Origin: JAVJUS01 sp040220455
GTDB taxonomy: Bacteria; Pseudomonadota; Alphaproteobacteria; DSM-16000; Inquilinaceae
Assembly: GCA_040220455.1 (NCBI GenBank)
Contig: JAVJUS010000094.1
Location: 198,550 to 262,549 of the forward strand
Length of the DNA stretch: 64,000 bases
Reading direction: 5' to 3'
The notes beneath the pieces were generated by a model. It was not told where the DNA came from, did no database searches, and worked only from the letters and a program-made list of their open reading frames with translations. The position numbers and the translations under genes are program-made. Below, piece after piece: positions 51,479-63,559 of this stretch (positions within the stretch are counted from its first letter, which is position 1; each line of letters begins with the position of its first letter).

Positions 51479-52575
51479 TCGGCGGCCTCGCTGGGGCGCC
51501 CGTCGGACGGTGTCGTCAGGTCGGCCTCCTCGTCGGGATCGGGGGGCGGCGGCTCGTTGGTGATGGCGACGAGCCGCTCGAGCGCGGCGGCCGCACGCCC
51601 GCTGTCGATGGTCTCGGCGGCCAGGGCCACGCCCTCGGCCAGCCCGGTCGCCCGATCGGCCACGATCAGCGCCGCGGCGGCGTTGAGCAGCACGATATCG
51701 CGATAGGGGCCTGAGCCGCCGTCGAGTACGGCGGTCAGCGCGGCGGCGTTCTCCTCCGCGTCGCCGCCCTTCAGCTGCTCGGGCACGGCACGGATCAGCC
51801 CGGCCTCCTCCGGAACGATCTCGAAGGAGCGGACCGCGCCCTCGCGCAGCTCGGCGACGCGGGTCGGCCCGGTCGTCGTGATCTCGTCGAGACCGTCCAG
51901 GCCGTGGACGACCCAGGCGGCCTCGGTGCCCAGATTGGACAGGACGCGGGCCAGCGGCTCCAGCCATGTCTCGGCGAAGACGCCGATCAACTGGCGTCGC
52001 GCGCCGGCCGGATTGGACAGGGGGCCCAGCAGGTTGAAGATCGTCCGCGTGCCGAGCTCGACCCGCGTCGGGCCGACATGGCGCATGGCGCTGTGGTGGC
52101 GCGTGGCCATCAGAAAGGCGACCCCGGCCTCGTGCAGCGCGCGCTCGACCAGGCGCATGTCGGCGTCGATGTTGACGCCCAGCGCGCCCAGCACGTCGGC
52201 GGCGCCCGATCGGCTGCTCAGCGCCCGGTTGCCGTGCTTGGCGACCGGCACGCCCGCTCCGGCCAGGACGAAGGAGACGGCCGTGGAGACGTTGACCGTG
52301 CCCGAGGCGTCGCCGCCGGTGCCGCAGCAGTCGATCGCGCCGGGCGGGGCGGCGATCGCCAGCGCCTTGGCCCGCATGATCGTGGCCGCGCCGGTGATCT
52401 CCTCCACCGTCTCGCCGCGCAGGCGCAGGGCCATGAGGAACGCGCCGATCTGCGACGGCGTCGCCTCGCCCGACATGATGATACCGAACGCTTCCGTCGC
52501 CTCGTCCACGTCGAGGCGTGCGCCGTCGGCGAGGCGGGCGATGAAGGGCTTGAGGCGGAGATCGGCAGCGCTCAT
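51475..52575 (-). CDS. trpD: Anthranilate phosphoribosyltransferase
   Basis: TrpD (366 aa) transfers phosphoribosyl from PRPP to anthranilate. The PRPP-binding loop IDCCGTGGDASGTVNVST, the segment VPVAKHGNRALSSRSGAADV and RTIFNLLGPLSNPAGARRQL are diagnostic. The C-terminus is about 25 residues longer than usual and rich in Asp/Glu/Pro. No trpE or trpG precedes it; ppiD does. The anthranilate synthase genes must therefore lie elsewhere. Confidence 0.96.
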   Translation of the reverse strand: MSAADLRLKPFIARLADGARLDVDEATEAFGIIMSGEATPSQIGAFLMALRLRGETVEEITGAATIMRAKALAIAAPPGAIDCCGTGGDASGTVNVSTAVSFVLAGAGVPVAKHGNRALSSRSGAADVLGALGVNIDADMRLVERALHEAGVAFLMATRHHSAMRHVGPTRVELGTRTIFNLLGPLSNPAGARRQLIGVFAETWLEPLARVLSNLGTEAAWVVHGLDGLDEITTTGPTRVAELREGAVRSFEIVPEEAGLIRAVPEQLKGGDAEENAAALTAVLDGGSGPYRDIVLLNAAAALIVADRATGLAEGVALAAETIDSGRAAAALERLVAITNEPPPPDPDEEADLTTPSDGRPSEAAE

Positions 52576-52600
52576 GGCACGGGTCCGGGGCCGCGGCGGG

Positions 52601-54517
52601 TCAGCCGCTGCGGTTGTAGTAGTCCTGGATGGCGGTCTGGTTGATCGTCACGCCGTAGCGCGCGCGCAGCGTCTCGACGAACTGCTGCTCCAGGTCCTGG
52701 CCGAGGCTGCCCGAGACGCCCTCGGCGACCTGCTCGAAAGCCTCCGCCTCGGCGCTCGGCTCGGGGGTGGTGATCGCCTCCAGGCGCATGCCGAGATGGC
52801 CGTCCGGCGTGTCGATCGCGCGGGCCTCGTTGCGCGCCATCTCGAACAGCGCGGTGACGCCGGCCGGCGGCAGGCCGACCGAGTCCGCCGAGGCCTCGCC
52901 CGCCGGGCTGCCGTCGCGCCGGAGCGTCGGCGGGGCCGAGGCCGTGCCGCCCAGATCGGCGGCCACGTCGGCCGGGTCGGCGCCGAGCGCCAGCCGCTCG
53001 TCCGCCTGCGCGGCGAGCTCGGCCGCCCGCTCCTGGCGGCGCTCGGCGCGCCAGGCTTCGGCGACCGCGTCGCGCACCTCGTCGAGGGGGCGGACCTGCG
53101 GCTCGATGACCTGGTCGACGCGCAGGATGAAGAAGTCGCCGCTGTCGGTCTCGGTCAGCCGGCTAGGCACACCGGGGTCCTCGGCGAAGGCGGTCGAGAG
53201 AACCTGATCGCGCGCCGGCAGGTCGGGCGTCGGCGCGTCGCCGCGCACGGAGCCGTCGCGCGCCATGGGCGGCGTCGTCGTCACCGGCAGGCCCAGGCTG
53301 TCGGCCGCCTCCTCCAGGCTCGCCCCACCGGCCAGCGCGTCCTCGAGTTGATTGGCCATCTCGAAGACCACGTCGAGCGCGCGCTCCTGCTTGAGGTCCT
53401 GCTCGATCCGGTCGCGCACCGCCTCGAAGGGCTGCGTGCCGCCCTCGACGATCTCGGTGACGGTCATGACGTGCCAGCCGAAGGGGGTCTCGACCGGCGC
53501 CGAGACGCCGCCGGGCTCGAGCGCGAAGCCGGCCTCGCCGAGTTCGTCGAACGGCAGAGAGTCGCGCGGGCCGAGATCGAGCGGGATGACCTCCGCCGAC
53601 GCGCCGGCCTGCTCGACCGCCCCCGCCAGATCGGCGCCGCCGCGCGCGGCCTCGGCGATCGTCTCGGCGGTCTCCCGGTCCTGGACGACCACCTGACGGA
53701 AGGCGCGCCGCTCGGGCGAGTCGAAGAAGCCGCGGCGCGATTCGTATTCGTCGCGCAGCCGGTCATCGTCGATCGCGATCTCCGCCGCCATCTCCGCCGC
53801 GGTCAGGCTGACGACGGTCATCGTCCGGTATTCCGGCGCGGTGAAGCGGTCCGGATTCGCCTCGTGGAACGCCGCCAGATCCTGATCCGTGGGCTCGGCG
53901 ACGGGGCCCTGGTCGGCCGCGGCGAAGCGCACGACGGCAGCCTGCCGGGTCTCCCGGCGATGGCGGAACAGCGCCTCGGCCAGCACGTCGGGCGCCTCGG
54001 CGGCGCGCCGGAACGACCCGGCGATCCACTGTCTTGCCAGATCCCGACGCAGGAGGTCGATATAGCCGGCCTCGCTCATCCCGCTGCGGCCGAGGATGGC
54101 CAGGAAGCGCTCCCGGTCGAACTGGCCGGTGACCGGATCCTCGAAAACCGGCTGGCGGCGCACTTGCTCGGCCACCAGCTCGTTGGAGGCCGAAAGCCCG
54201 ATCTCCTCGGAATAGGCGGCATAGAGCGCGTCGACGACGAGCCCGCGCAGCGCCTGGTCGAGCACGCCCATGGAGATCGCCGTCTGAGCGTCGAGCTGGG
54301 GGCCCAGCACCTGCTGCAGGCGCGACAGCTCGCCCCGGAAGGCGCGGTCCAGCGCCTCGATCGAGATCTCGGTGTCGGCCACCTCGGCGACCGTCCGGCC
54401 TTGGGGCTGGTCGCGGAAGATGTCGCCGATGCCCCAGACCGCGAAGCTCAGGATCAGGAACGCGAAGAGGATCTTGACGATCCAGGAGCCGACACGACTG
54501 CGAATGGCTTGAAGCAT
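52601..54517 (-). CDS. ppiD: PpiD/SurA-type periplasmic peptidyl-prolyl isomerase
   Basis: This 638-aa inner-membrane-anchored chaperone has one N-terminal helix (SWIVKILFAFLILSFAVWGI), a SurA-N-like helical domain (about residues 35-190) and a parvulin-type rotamase region (about 225-400) ending GWHVMTVTEIVEGGTQPF. A second, more divergent helical section follows. It likely assists folding of exported proteins leaving SecYEG. IRSRVGSWIVKILFAFL and WGIGDIFR are typical of alphaproteobacterial PpiD. It sits at the head of the trpD-trpC-moaC-moeA-lexA minus-strand run and is divergent from tpiA. Confidence 0.93.
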   Translation of the reverse strand: MLQAIRSRVGSWIVKILFAFLILSFAVWGIGDIFRDQPQGRTVAEVADTEISIEALDRAFRGELSRLQQVLGPQLDAQTAISMGVLDQALRGLVVDALYAAYSEEIGLSASNELVAEQVRRQPVFEDPVTGQFDRERFLAILGRSGMSEAGYIDLLRRDLARQWIAGSFRRAAEAPDVLAEALFRHRRETRQAAVVRFAAADQGPVAEPTDQDLAAFHEANPDRFTAPEYRTMTVVSLTAAEMAAEIAIDDDRLRDEYESRRGFFDSPERRAFRQVVVQDRETAETIAEAARGGADLAGAVEQAGASAEVIPLDLGPRDSLPFDELGEAGFALEPGGVSAPVETPFGWHVMTVTEIVEGGTQPFEAVRDRIEQDLKQERALDVVFEMANQLEDALAGGASLEEAADSLGLPVTTTPPMARDGSVRGDAPTPDLPARDQVLSTAFAEDPGVPSRLTETDSGDFFILRVDQVIEPQVRPLDEVRDAVAEAWRAERRQERAAELAAQADERLALGADPADVAADLGGTASAPPTLRRDGSPAGEASADSVGLPPAGVTALFEMARNEARAIDTPDGHLGMRLEAITTPEPSAEAEAFEQVAEGVSGSLGQDLEQQFVETLRARYGVTINQTAIQDYYNRSG

Positions 54518-54933
54518 GGAATCCGATGCGCCAGCGGTTCGGGAGCGGGCGGGGCGGCGGCGGGTCGACGAGGTGCCGCCGGTCGAGCGGCGCGCATATT
54601 AGGGCGGGCGTCGGGCCATGGGCAATGCCTCCGGGGCGGGCGGTCGCGACGCGGCGCCCATCGCCGGCGCGCGGCGGCCTCCGACGCGGCGTCCGCGCCG
54701 GGTCGCCTCGGGGCTGGCCATGGCGGGGCGAGGCTGTTACACAAGCCACCGCCGGGCGCCCGCGGGGCGTGGCCGCTCGGTGTCCTGCGGCCTCGTGCCC
54801 GCCCATCCCGGCGGCCGGAACCGCGGATCCGGAGCACCCGGTTGCGGGGACCCGGATCGACGGACCACCGATCACCGGACGTCTGATCGACCGACCTCAC
54901 GAGCCGACCGACCTCACGAGACGGAACCTCGCC
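54518..54933 (+). other. Divergent intergenic region ppiD/tpiA
   Basis: These 416 bases separate the divergent ppiD and tpiA genes and should hold promoters in both directions. A 16-base sequence, CGACCGACCTCACGAG, is repeated directly at 54888-54903 and 54905-54920, just upstream of the tpiA ribosome site. No protein-like frame, RNA gene or clear -35/-10 pair was recognised. Confidence 0.5.
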
Positions 54934-55683
54934 ATGCCGCGCGCGCTGATCGCCGGGAACTGGAAGATGAACGGCCGGACCGCCGACGGCCTGGCGCTCG
55001 CCCGCGACCTCGCCGGACGCTACCGCGACGCCGGCGCGCCGGCCTTCGAGATGGTGGTGTGCCCGCCGGCGACGCTGATCGCGGCGGTCGCCGAGGCGGT
55101 CTCCGGCAGCGGCGTCGGCGTCGGCGGCCAGGACTGCCACGCGGCCGAGAAGGGCGCGCATACCGGCGACCTGGCAGCGGAGATGCTGGCCGACGCCGGC
55201 GCGACCCATGTCATCGTCGGCCATTCCGAGCGTCGCCAGGACCACGGGGAGACCGACGCGATCATCCGCGACAAGGCGGCCGCCGCCCACCGCGCCGGGC
55301 TGATCGCGATCGTCTGCCTGGGCGAGACCGAGGCGGAGCGCGACGCCGGCCGCGCGCTCGACGTCTGCGCGCGCCAGCTTGCGGGCTCCCTGCCCGACGG
55401 GGCGAGTGCGGCCGACACCGTCATCGCCTACGAGCCGGTCTGGGCGATCGGCACCGGGCGGACGCCGACGACCGACGACGTGCGCGAAATGCACGGCCAT
55501 CTGCGCGCCGCGCTGGCCGAGCGGTTGGCGGATGCGGGCGCGATGCGCATCTTGTATGGAGGTTCGGTGAAGCCGGACAACGCCGACACGCTCATGGCCG
55601 TGGACGACGTGGACGGCGCGCTGGTCGGGGGCGCGAGCCTGAAGCCGGACGATTTCTGGGCGATCGCGCGGGCCAAGGCCTGA
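54934..55683 (+). CDS. tpiA: Triosephosphate isomerase
   Basis: TpiA (249 aa) interconverts dihydroxyacetone phosphate and glyceraldehyde 3-phosphate. The active-site Lys is in IAGNWKMNGR, His in THVIVGHSERRQDHGE and Glu in VIAYEPVWAIGTGRTPT. The phosphate loop region LYGGSVKPDNADTL is also seen. The ATG at 54934 begins the consensus MPRALIAGNWKMN. Earlier in-frame codons belong to the intergenic region. Length is normal. Confidence 0.97.
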   Translation: MPRALIAGNWKMNGRTADGLALARDLAGRYRDAGAPAFEMVVCPPATLIAAVAEAVSGSGVGVGGQDCHAAEKGAHTGDLAAEMLADAGATHVIVGHSERRQDHGETDAIIRDKAAAAHRAGLIAIVCLGETEAERDAGRALDVCARQLAGSLPDGASAADTVIAYEPVWAIGTGRTPTTDDVREMHGHLRAALAERLADAGAMRILYGGSVKPDNADTLMAVDDVDGALVGGASLKPDDFWAIARAKA

Positions 55684-55782
55684 GGCGCGGCCCCGGCAGC
55701 GAATGGCGGCCGACGGGGCGCCGCGACGACAGTAGGGAGCGGGCCATCGTTTCGGCCGGCGCTTCCGGGAGAGGACGATCCA

Positions 55783-56091
55783 GTGCAGCAGATTCTACTC
55801 GCGGCTCATCTGGTGATCGCCATCGGGCTGGTGGCGACGGTGCTGCTCCAGCGCAGCGAGGGCGGCGGCCTCGGCATCGGCGGCGGCGGCGGCTTCATGT
55901 CGACGCGCGGGCAGGCCAACCTGCTGACCCGGGCGACGGCCCTGCTGGCGGCCGCGTTCATGGGGACGAGCCTGATGCTCGCCATCCTGGCCGGCGCCAA
56001 CCGGCAGCCGTCGGCGATCGTCGAGGAGCGCCCGGCGGCCGAGTCGTCGCAGCCGGCGCCCGCGGACGAGCCGTCCGTCCCGCTCGACTGA
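55783..56091 (+). CDS. secG: Preprotein translocase subunit SecG
   Basis: SecG (102 aa) is the small accessory subunit of the SecYEG channel. Two helices are visible, ILLAAHLVIAIGLVATVLLQ and ATALLAAAFMGTSLMLAILA. The conserved loop VLLQRSEGGGLGIGGGGGFM and TRGQANLLTRATA joins them. The start is GTG. A Glu/Pro/Ser-rich tail follows, as in Alphaproteobacteria. The tpiA-secG-pyrG-kdsA-eno order is conserved in the class. Confidence 0.94.
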   Translation: MQQILLAAHLVIAIGLVATVLLQRSEGGGLGIGGGGGFMSTRGQANLLTRATALLAAAFMGTSLMLAILAGANRQPSAIVEERPAAESSQPAPADEPSVPLD

Positions 56092-56201
56092 CCGGGACGT
56101 TTCGCGGAAATCGGCGGATTTCGAGGTCTTCCGCGGGGCGCGGGAGGCCGGGGCTCGGCCTGCTGTTGGCCGGCGCGCAGGATGGGGTAAAGTAGCCGTC
56201 C

Positions 56202-57833
56202 ATGACGCGGTTCATCTTCATCACCGGCGGCGTGGTCTCCTCTCTCGGCAAGGGTCTCGCTTCGGCGGCGCTGGGCGCGCTGCTCCAGGCGCGCGGCTAT
56301 CGCGTGCGCCTGCGCAAGCTCGATCCCTATCTGAACGTCGACCCGGGAACCATGAGCCCGATCCAGCACGGCGAGGTCTTCGTCACCGACGACGGGGCGG
56401 AAACCGACCTGGACCTCGGCCACTACGAGCGGTTCACGGGGGTGCCGGCCCGGCGCACGGACAACGTGACGACCGGCCGGATCTATTCCGACGTCATCGC
56501 GCGCGAGCGGCGCGGCGACTACCTGGGCGCCACGGTCCAGGTCATTCCCCACGTCACCGACGCGATCAAGCAGTTCATCCGGTCCGACCTGGACGGCGAG
56601 GACTTCGCCCTGTGCGAGATCGGCGGCACTGTCGGCGACATCGAGGGGCTGCCCTTCCTGGAGGCGATCCGCCAGTTCGGCAACGAGGTCGGGCCGTCGC
56701 GCGTGCTGTTCGTCCACGTCACGCTGCTGCCCTATATCCCGACGGCGGGCGAGCTGAAGACCAAGCCGACCCAGCATTCGGTCAAGGAGTTGCTGTCGGT
56801 CGGCATCCAGCCCGACATCCTGCTGTGCCGCGCCGACCGACCCCTGCCGCCGCACGAGCGGCGCAAGATCGCGCTTTTCTGCAACGTGCGCGAGTCGTGC
56901 GTGATTCCGGCGCTGGACTCCCCCAGCATCTACAACGTGCCGATCGCCTATCACGCCGAAGGCTTCGACGACGAGGTCCTGCGCCATTTCGACCCGACGG
57001 AAAGCGCGCCGCCGCCCGACCTCGGCCTGTGGGGGGAGATCGTCGAGCGGCTGTCCCGGCCCGAGGGCGAGGTGACCATCGGCGTCGTCGGCAAGTACAC
57101 CGAGCTGATCGACAGCTACAAGAGCCTGCAGGAGGCCCTGATCCACGGCGGCATCGCCAACAAGGTCAAGGTCAACCTGGAGTGGATGGATTCGACCATC
57201 TTCGAGTCCGAGGACGCGGTCAACGCTCTGGAGGGCGTCAACGCCATCCTGGTGCCCGGCGGCTTCGGCGAGCGCGGGGCCGAGGGCAAGATCCGCGCGG
57301 CCCAGTTCGCGCGGGAGCACAACGTGCCCTATTTCGGCATCTGCTTCGGCATGCAGATGGCGGTGATCGAGGCTTGCCGGAACCTGGCCGGCCTGACGGA
57401 AGCGAGCTCGAGCGAGTTCGGCCCGACCGGCGAGCCCGTGGTCGGCCTGCTGACCGAGTGGATGCGCGGCAACGTGCTGGAGCAGCGCCGCGCCGAGGGC
57501 GACCTGGGCGGCACGATGCGCCTGGGGGCCTATACGGCCGTCCTGGCCGAGGGCAGCCAGGTGAGCGCGATCTACGGCGCGCGGCAGATCAGCGAGCGCC
57601 ACCGCCACCGCTACGAGGTCAACGTCAACTACCGCGAGACGCTGGAGACGGCGGGCATGATCTTCTCCGGCATGTCGCCCGACGGCGCCCTGCCGGAGAT
57701 CGTCGAGCTGCACGGCCATCCCTGGTTCATCGGCGTCCAGTTCCACCCCGAACTCAAGTCGAAGCCCTTCGACCCGCATCCGCTGTTCACCGACTTCGTG
57801 CGCGCCGCGCTCGAGCAGAGCCGCCTGGTGTAG
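56202..57833 (+). CDS. pyrG: CTP synthase
   Basis: PyrG (543 aa) aminates UTP to CTP using glutamine. The synthetase domain has the P-loop TGGVVSSLGKGLASAALGAL, then LRKLDPYLNVDPGTMSPIQH and the regulatory EIGGTVGDIEGLPF. The class I glutamine amidotransferase domain has the oxyanion loop PGGFGERGAEGK, the nucleophile in YFGICFGMQMAVIE, and His and Glu in GVQFHPELKSKP. Length is standard. CTP supplies CdsA and KDO activation. Confidence 0.97.
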   Translation: MTRFIFITGGVVSSLGKGLASAALGALLQARGYRVRLRKLDPYLNVDPGTMSPIQHGEVFVTDDGAETDLDLGHYERFTGVPARRTDNVTTGRIYSDVIARERRGDYLGATVQVIPHVTDAIKQFIRSDLDGEDFALCEIGGTVGDIEGLPFLEAIRQFGNEVGPSRVLFVHVTLLPYIPTAGELKTKPTQHSVKELLSVGIQPDILLCRADRPLPPHERRKIALFCNVRESCVIPALDSPSIYNVPIAYHAEGFDDEVLRHFDPTESAPPPDLGLWGEIVERLSRPEGEVTIGVVGKYTELIDSYKSLQEALIHGGIANKVKVNLEWMDSTIFESEDAVNALEGVNAILVPGGFGERGAEGKIRAAQFAREHNVPYFGICFGMQMAVIEACRNLAGLTEASSSEFGPTGEPVVGLLTEWMRGNVLEQRRAEGDLGGTMRLGAYTAVLAEGSQVSAIYGARQISERHRHRYEVNVNYRETLETAGMIFSGMSPDGALPEIVELHGHPWFIGVQFHPELKSKPFDPHPLFTDFVRAALEQSRLV

Positions 57834-57838
57834 GCGCC

Positions 57839-58696
57839 ATGGCCACGTCCGTTCCTCCCGCGACGGTGCGCATCCGCGCGCTCGAAGTCGCCAACGACCG
57901 GCCGCTGACGCTGATCGCCGGTCCGTGCGCGATCGAAAGCCGGGCCCATGCGCTGGAATGCGCCGACGCGCTGGCCGGGATGGCGGCGCGGCTCGGCGTC
58001 GGGCTGATCTACAAGTCGAGCTACGACAAGGCCAACCGCACCTCGCTCGGCAGCGCGCGGGGCATCGGGATCGACGAAGGCCTGTCCATTCTCTCCGAGG
58101 TGCGCGAGACGACGGGGCTGCCGGTACTGACCGACGTCCATACCGAGGACCAGGCCCGCCGCGCGGCCGACGCGGTCGACATCATCCAGATCCCGGCCTT
58201 CCTGTGCCGCCAGACCGACCTGCTGGTCGCGGCCGGGGAGACGGGCTGCGCGGTCAACGTCAAGAAAGGCCAGTTCCTGGCGCCCTGGGACATGCCCAAC
58301 GTCGCCGCCAAGATCGCCGCGACCGGCAACGAGCGCATCCTGCTGACCGAGCGCGGAGCGAGCTTCGGCTACAACACCCTCGTCTCGGACCTGCGCGCGC
58401 TGCCGATCCTGGCGGAGACCGGCTATCCGGTCGTCTTCGACGCGACCCATTCGGTGCAGCAGCCGGGCGGGCGCGGCGGCACGTCGGGCGGGCAGCGGGA
58501 ATTCGTGCCCGTGCTGGCCCGCGCGGCCGTGGCGGTCGGTGTCGCGGCGGTGTTCATGGAGACCCATCCCGACCCCGACGCGGCGCCCAGCGACGGCCCC
58601 AACATGGTGGCGATGGCGGACCTGCCGGGCCTGGTCGAGATGCTTCTCGCATTCGACCGGCTGGCCAAGCGCGACCCGGTCGCCGTCCCCGGCTGA
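57839..58696 (+). CDS. kdsA: 3-deoxy-8-phosphooctulonate synthase
   Basis: KdsA (285 aa) condenses phosphoenolpyruvate with arabinose 5-phosphate to give KDO-8-phosphate for the LPS inner core. PLTLIAGPCAIESRAHALEC, YKSSYDKANRTSLGSARGIG, DIIQIPAFLCRQTDLLVAAG, NVKKGQFLAPWDM and VVFDATHSVQQPGGRGGTSG are characteristic. CAIES has a Cys in the position used by metal-dependent enzymes. The start ATG is 5 bases after pyrG. It functions with the lpx genes elsewhere in the window. Confidence 0.96.
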   Translation: MATSVPPATVRIRALEVANDRPLTLIAGPCAIESRAHALECADALAGMAARLGVGLIYKSSYDKANRTSLGSARGIGIDEGLSILSEVRETTGLPVLTDVHTEDQARRAADAVDIIQIPAFLCRQTDLLVAAGETGCAVNVKKGQFLAPWDMPNVAAKIAATGNERILLTERGASFGYNTLVSDLRALPILAETGYPVVFDATHSVQQPGGRGGTSGGQREFVPVLARAAVAVGVAAVFMETHPDPDAAPSDGPNMVAMADLPGLVEMLLAFDRLAKRDPVAVPG

Positions 58697-58861
58697 TCGG
58701 GGCCGACCGGCGCCTTGCGCGGGGCGCCGACAGCCTGTATCGGTGCGGCGCGCGCGGCCCAGGGGGTCCCCGGCCGCGCTCCTCCAAGACGCTTTGCCGC
58801 CATCGCGGTTCCGACGACCCGACCGACCCATCGACCGCACCCGCATCGGAGGCCCGGCCCC

Positions 58862-60139
<1,278 letters not shown>

Positions 60140-60192
60140 GCCGGCCGCGACCGGCAGCTCTGCCTCGCCGACTCGGGATTGTCGAATCAAAT

Positions 60193-60224
60193 CAAGGGGT
60201 TGGGTGAATCGTTCCAACCCCTTG
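60193..60224 (+). terminator. Hairpin after eno, possible terminator
   Basis: CAAGGGGTTGG (60193-60203) pairs perfectly with CCAACCCCTTG (60214-60224) around a 10-base loop, 53 bases past the eno stop. It is followed by AGTCTTCTGGAGTTTT, a weak T-rich stretch. It may terminate part of the eno transcripts or stabilise their 3' end before ftsB. Confidence 0.5.
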
Positions 60225-60279
60225 AGTCTTCTGGAGTTTTCGGCTTGACGGCGGACTCGCCGCGTGATTCAGTCCGCCC

Positions 60280-60618
60280 ATGTCCCGCCGCCCGACTGTC
60301 AAGCGCAAATTGCGGAACGCCGTTCTCCCGGCGATCGCCGCCTGCCTTGTGGTCTATTTCCTGTACCACCTGGTCCAGGGCGACCGCGGGCTGCTGGCGC
60401 AGCACCGGCTGACCGACCGCGTCGCCGAGGCCGAGGCGACGCTGGCCGAGCTGGAGGCCCGGCGCGAGGCCTTGGAGCAGCGGGTCGCGCTGCTGGGCAA
60501 GGACCGGATCGACCGGGACGCGCTCGACGAACAGGCGCGCCGGATGCTCAATTACGGCCACCCGCTGGACTTGGTGCTGATCGTCGACGAAGACGTCGTC
60601 GGTAACGACAATCCATGA
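60280..60618 (+). CDS. ftsB: FtsB/DivIC-type septum formation initiator
   Basis: This 112-aa protein has one membrane helix (AVLPAIAACLVVYFLYHLVQ) followed by a heptad-patterned coiled coil (about residues 42-70, LTDRVAEAEATLAELEARRE). The C-terminal RIDRDALDEQARRMLNYGHP matches the conserved end of FtsB-like division proteins. It would join FtsL and FtsQ in the divisome. The eno-ftsB-pdhA neighbourhood is common in Alphaproteobacteria. Its basic N-terminus is cytoplasmic. Confidence 0.88.
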   Translation: MSRRPTVKRKLRNAVLPAIAACLVVYFLYHLVQGDRGLLAQHRLTDRVAEAEATLAELEARREALEQRVALLGKDRIDRDALDEQARRMLNYGHPLDLVLIVDEDVVGNDNP

Positions 60619-60962
60619 CCGACAGGCCTTAGCCGCGTTCCGCGACGACCCCAGTCGACGACGCCGTTCGACGACGCCGTTCGATGACCCCGGCCATGAC
60701 CCTGGCGACGACCGGCCGGCACCCGACGGTCCGCCTGGGTGGGGGTGTCCGGCACACCAGCCGCGCGTGCGCCGCATGGCTGTACTGCGGCTTCGCGCCG
60801 GCGGCCAAGGCGCGCTAAGCCTTGCGTCGGCTTGCAATCTCGCCATCGCCACGTTAGCAGTAGGGCTCGCTTCGCAGGCCGGCCTGCGGCGCACAAGGCG
60901 CGCATTCCGGCGTGTTCGCCACAGAGCCCGTCCGATCAGACGTCATCCAAGGGGAGGAGCCC
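60619..60962 (+). other. Intergenic region upstream of pdhA
   Basis: This 344-base region holds a tandem pair of the 13-mer GACGACGCCGTTC (60657-60669 and 60670-60682) and presumably the pdh promoter. No reliable -35/-10 pair or RNA gene was recognised. An in-frame GTG at 60912 would extend PdhA by 17 residues but lacks the strong ribosome site of the chosen start. Confidence 0.45.
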
Positions 60963-61979
60963 GTGGCCACCACAAGGCGCCGTAGCTCGAAGTCCGGTTC
61001 GAGCGGGTCCGGCAAGCCGTCGGGTGAGCAGCTCGAGCAGTACTACCGCGACATGCTCCTGATCCGCCGCTTCGAGGAGAAGGCGGGGCAGCTCTACGGC
61101 ATGGGGCTGATCGGGGGCTTCTGCCACCTCTATATCGGCCAGGAGGCGGTGGTCGTCGGCCTGCAGGCCGCCCAGACGCCCGCGGATACGGTGATCACCG
61201 GCTATCGCGATCACGGCCACATGCTCGCCTGCGGCATGGATCCCAAGGGCGTCATGGCCGAGCTGACCGGCCGGCGCGGCGGCTATTCCAAGGGCAAGGG
61301 CGGCTCGATGCACATGTTCAGCCGCGAGAAGAGCTTCTTCGGCGGCCACGGCATCGTCGGCGCCCAGGTCTCGCTCGGCACCGGCCTCGGCTTCGCCCAC
61401 CGGTACAAGGAAGACGAGGGCGTATGCGTCTGCTACATGGGCGACGGCGCCGTCAACCAGGGGCAGGTCGCCGAGAGCTTCAACATGGCGGCGCTCTGGA
61501 AGCTGCCGGTCGTGTACGTCATCGAGAACAACCAGTACGGCATGGGTACGTCGGTCAAGCGCGCCTCCGCGCAGACCGAGTTGCATGCCCGGGGCAAGGC
61601 GTACGGCATCCCGGGGGAGTCGGTCGACGGCATGGATGTCGTCAAGGTCAACACCCTGGCCGACAAGGCGCTGGCCCAGGCGCGCAAGGGCGACGGGCCG
61701 TTCATCATCGAGGCGATGACCTACCGCTATCGCGGGCATTCCATGTCGGATCCGGCGAAATACCGCTCGAAGGAGGAGGTCAGCTCCTACCGCGAGCAGC
61801 ACGATCCGATCGAAATGGTCAAGAAGCAGCTTCTCGATGACGGGCATCTGGACGAGGATGCGCTGAAGAAGATCGACAAGGACATCCGCGCGACGGTCAA
61901 CGACGCGGCGGAGTTCGCCCAGCAGAGCCCGGAGCCCGAGCCGGAAGAGCTCTACACCGACGTTCTCGTCGAGGCCTGA
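60963..61979 (+). CDS. pdhA: Pyruvate dehydrogenase E1 component subunit alpha
   Basis: PdhA (338 aa) with PdhB forms the thiamine-diphosphate E1 of the pyruvate dehydrogenase complex. MLLIRRFEEKAGQLYGMGLI, GYRDHGHMLACGMDPK, the ThDP motif YMGDGAVNQGQVAESFNMAA followed by NNQYGMGTS, and the phosphorylation-loop region YRYRGHSMSDPAKYRSKEE are present. The start is GTG with GGGGAGGAGCCC directly upstream. The first 25 or so residues are a Ser/Gly-rich basic extension, common in this class. Confidence 0.96.
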   Translation: MATTRRRSSKSGSSGSGKPSGEQLEQYYRDMLLIRRFEEKAGQLYGMGLIGGFCHLYIGQEAVVVGLQAAQTPADTVITGYRDHGHMLACGMDPKGVMAELTGRRGGYSKGKGGSMHMFSREKSFFGGHGIVGAQVSLGTGLGFAHRYKEDEGVCVCYMGDGAVNQGQVAESFNMAALWKLPVVYVIENNQYGMGTSVKRASAQTELHARGKAYGIPGESVDGMDVVKVNTLADKALAQARKGDGPFIIEAMTYRYRGHSMSDPAKYRSKEEVSSYREQHDPIEMVKKQLLDDGHLDEDALKKIDKDIRATVNDAAEFAQQSPEPEPEELYTDVLVEA

Positions 61980-62057
61980 GATCCCGCGAAACCAGGGCGG
62001 AGCGCGCCGGCCGGGCCTTTCCGGCGTCATTCGGGCGCGCCCCAGCCGGAGGAACCG

Positions 62058-63467
<1,410 letters not shown>

Positions 63468-63559
63468 CGCCCGCCGCGTCCGCCGCCCGAACCGAAGAGA
63501 CCCGTCCGGAACCCGACCGCCGCGCCTTCCGGAACGACCGGGCGCCCAGGGAGTGACCG

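Noticed and set aside
54526..54933. Coding extension upstream of tpiA
   Set aside because: The frame stays open but reads as Arg/Gly/Pro-rich noise, includes a tandem repeat, and TpiA has its consensus start at 54934.
60912..60962. Earlier GTG start for pdhA
   Set aside because: The GTG at 60963 has a much stronger ribosome site (GGGGAGGAG) at the right distance.
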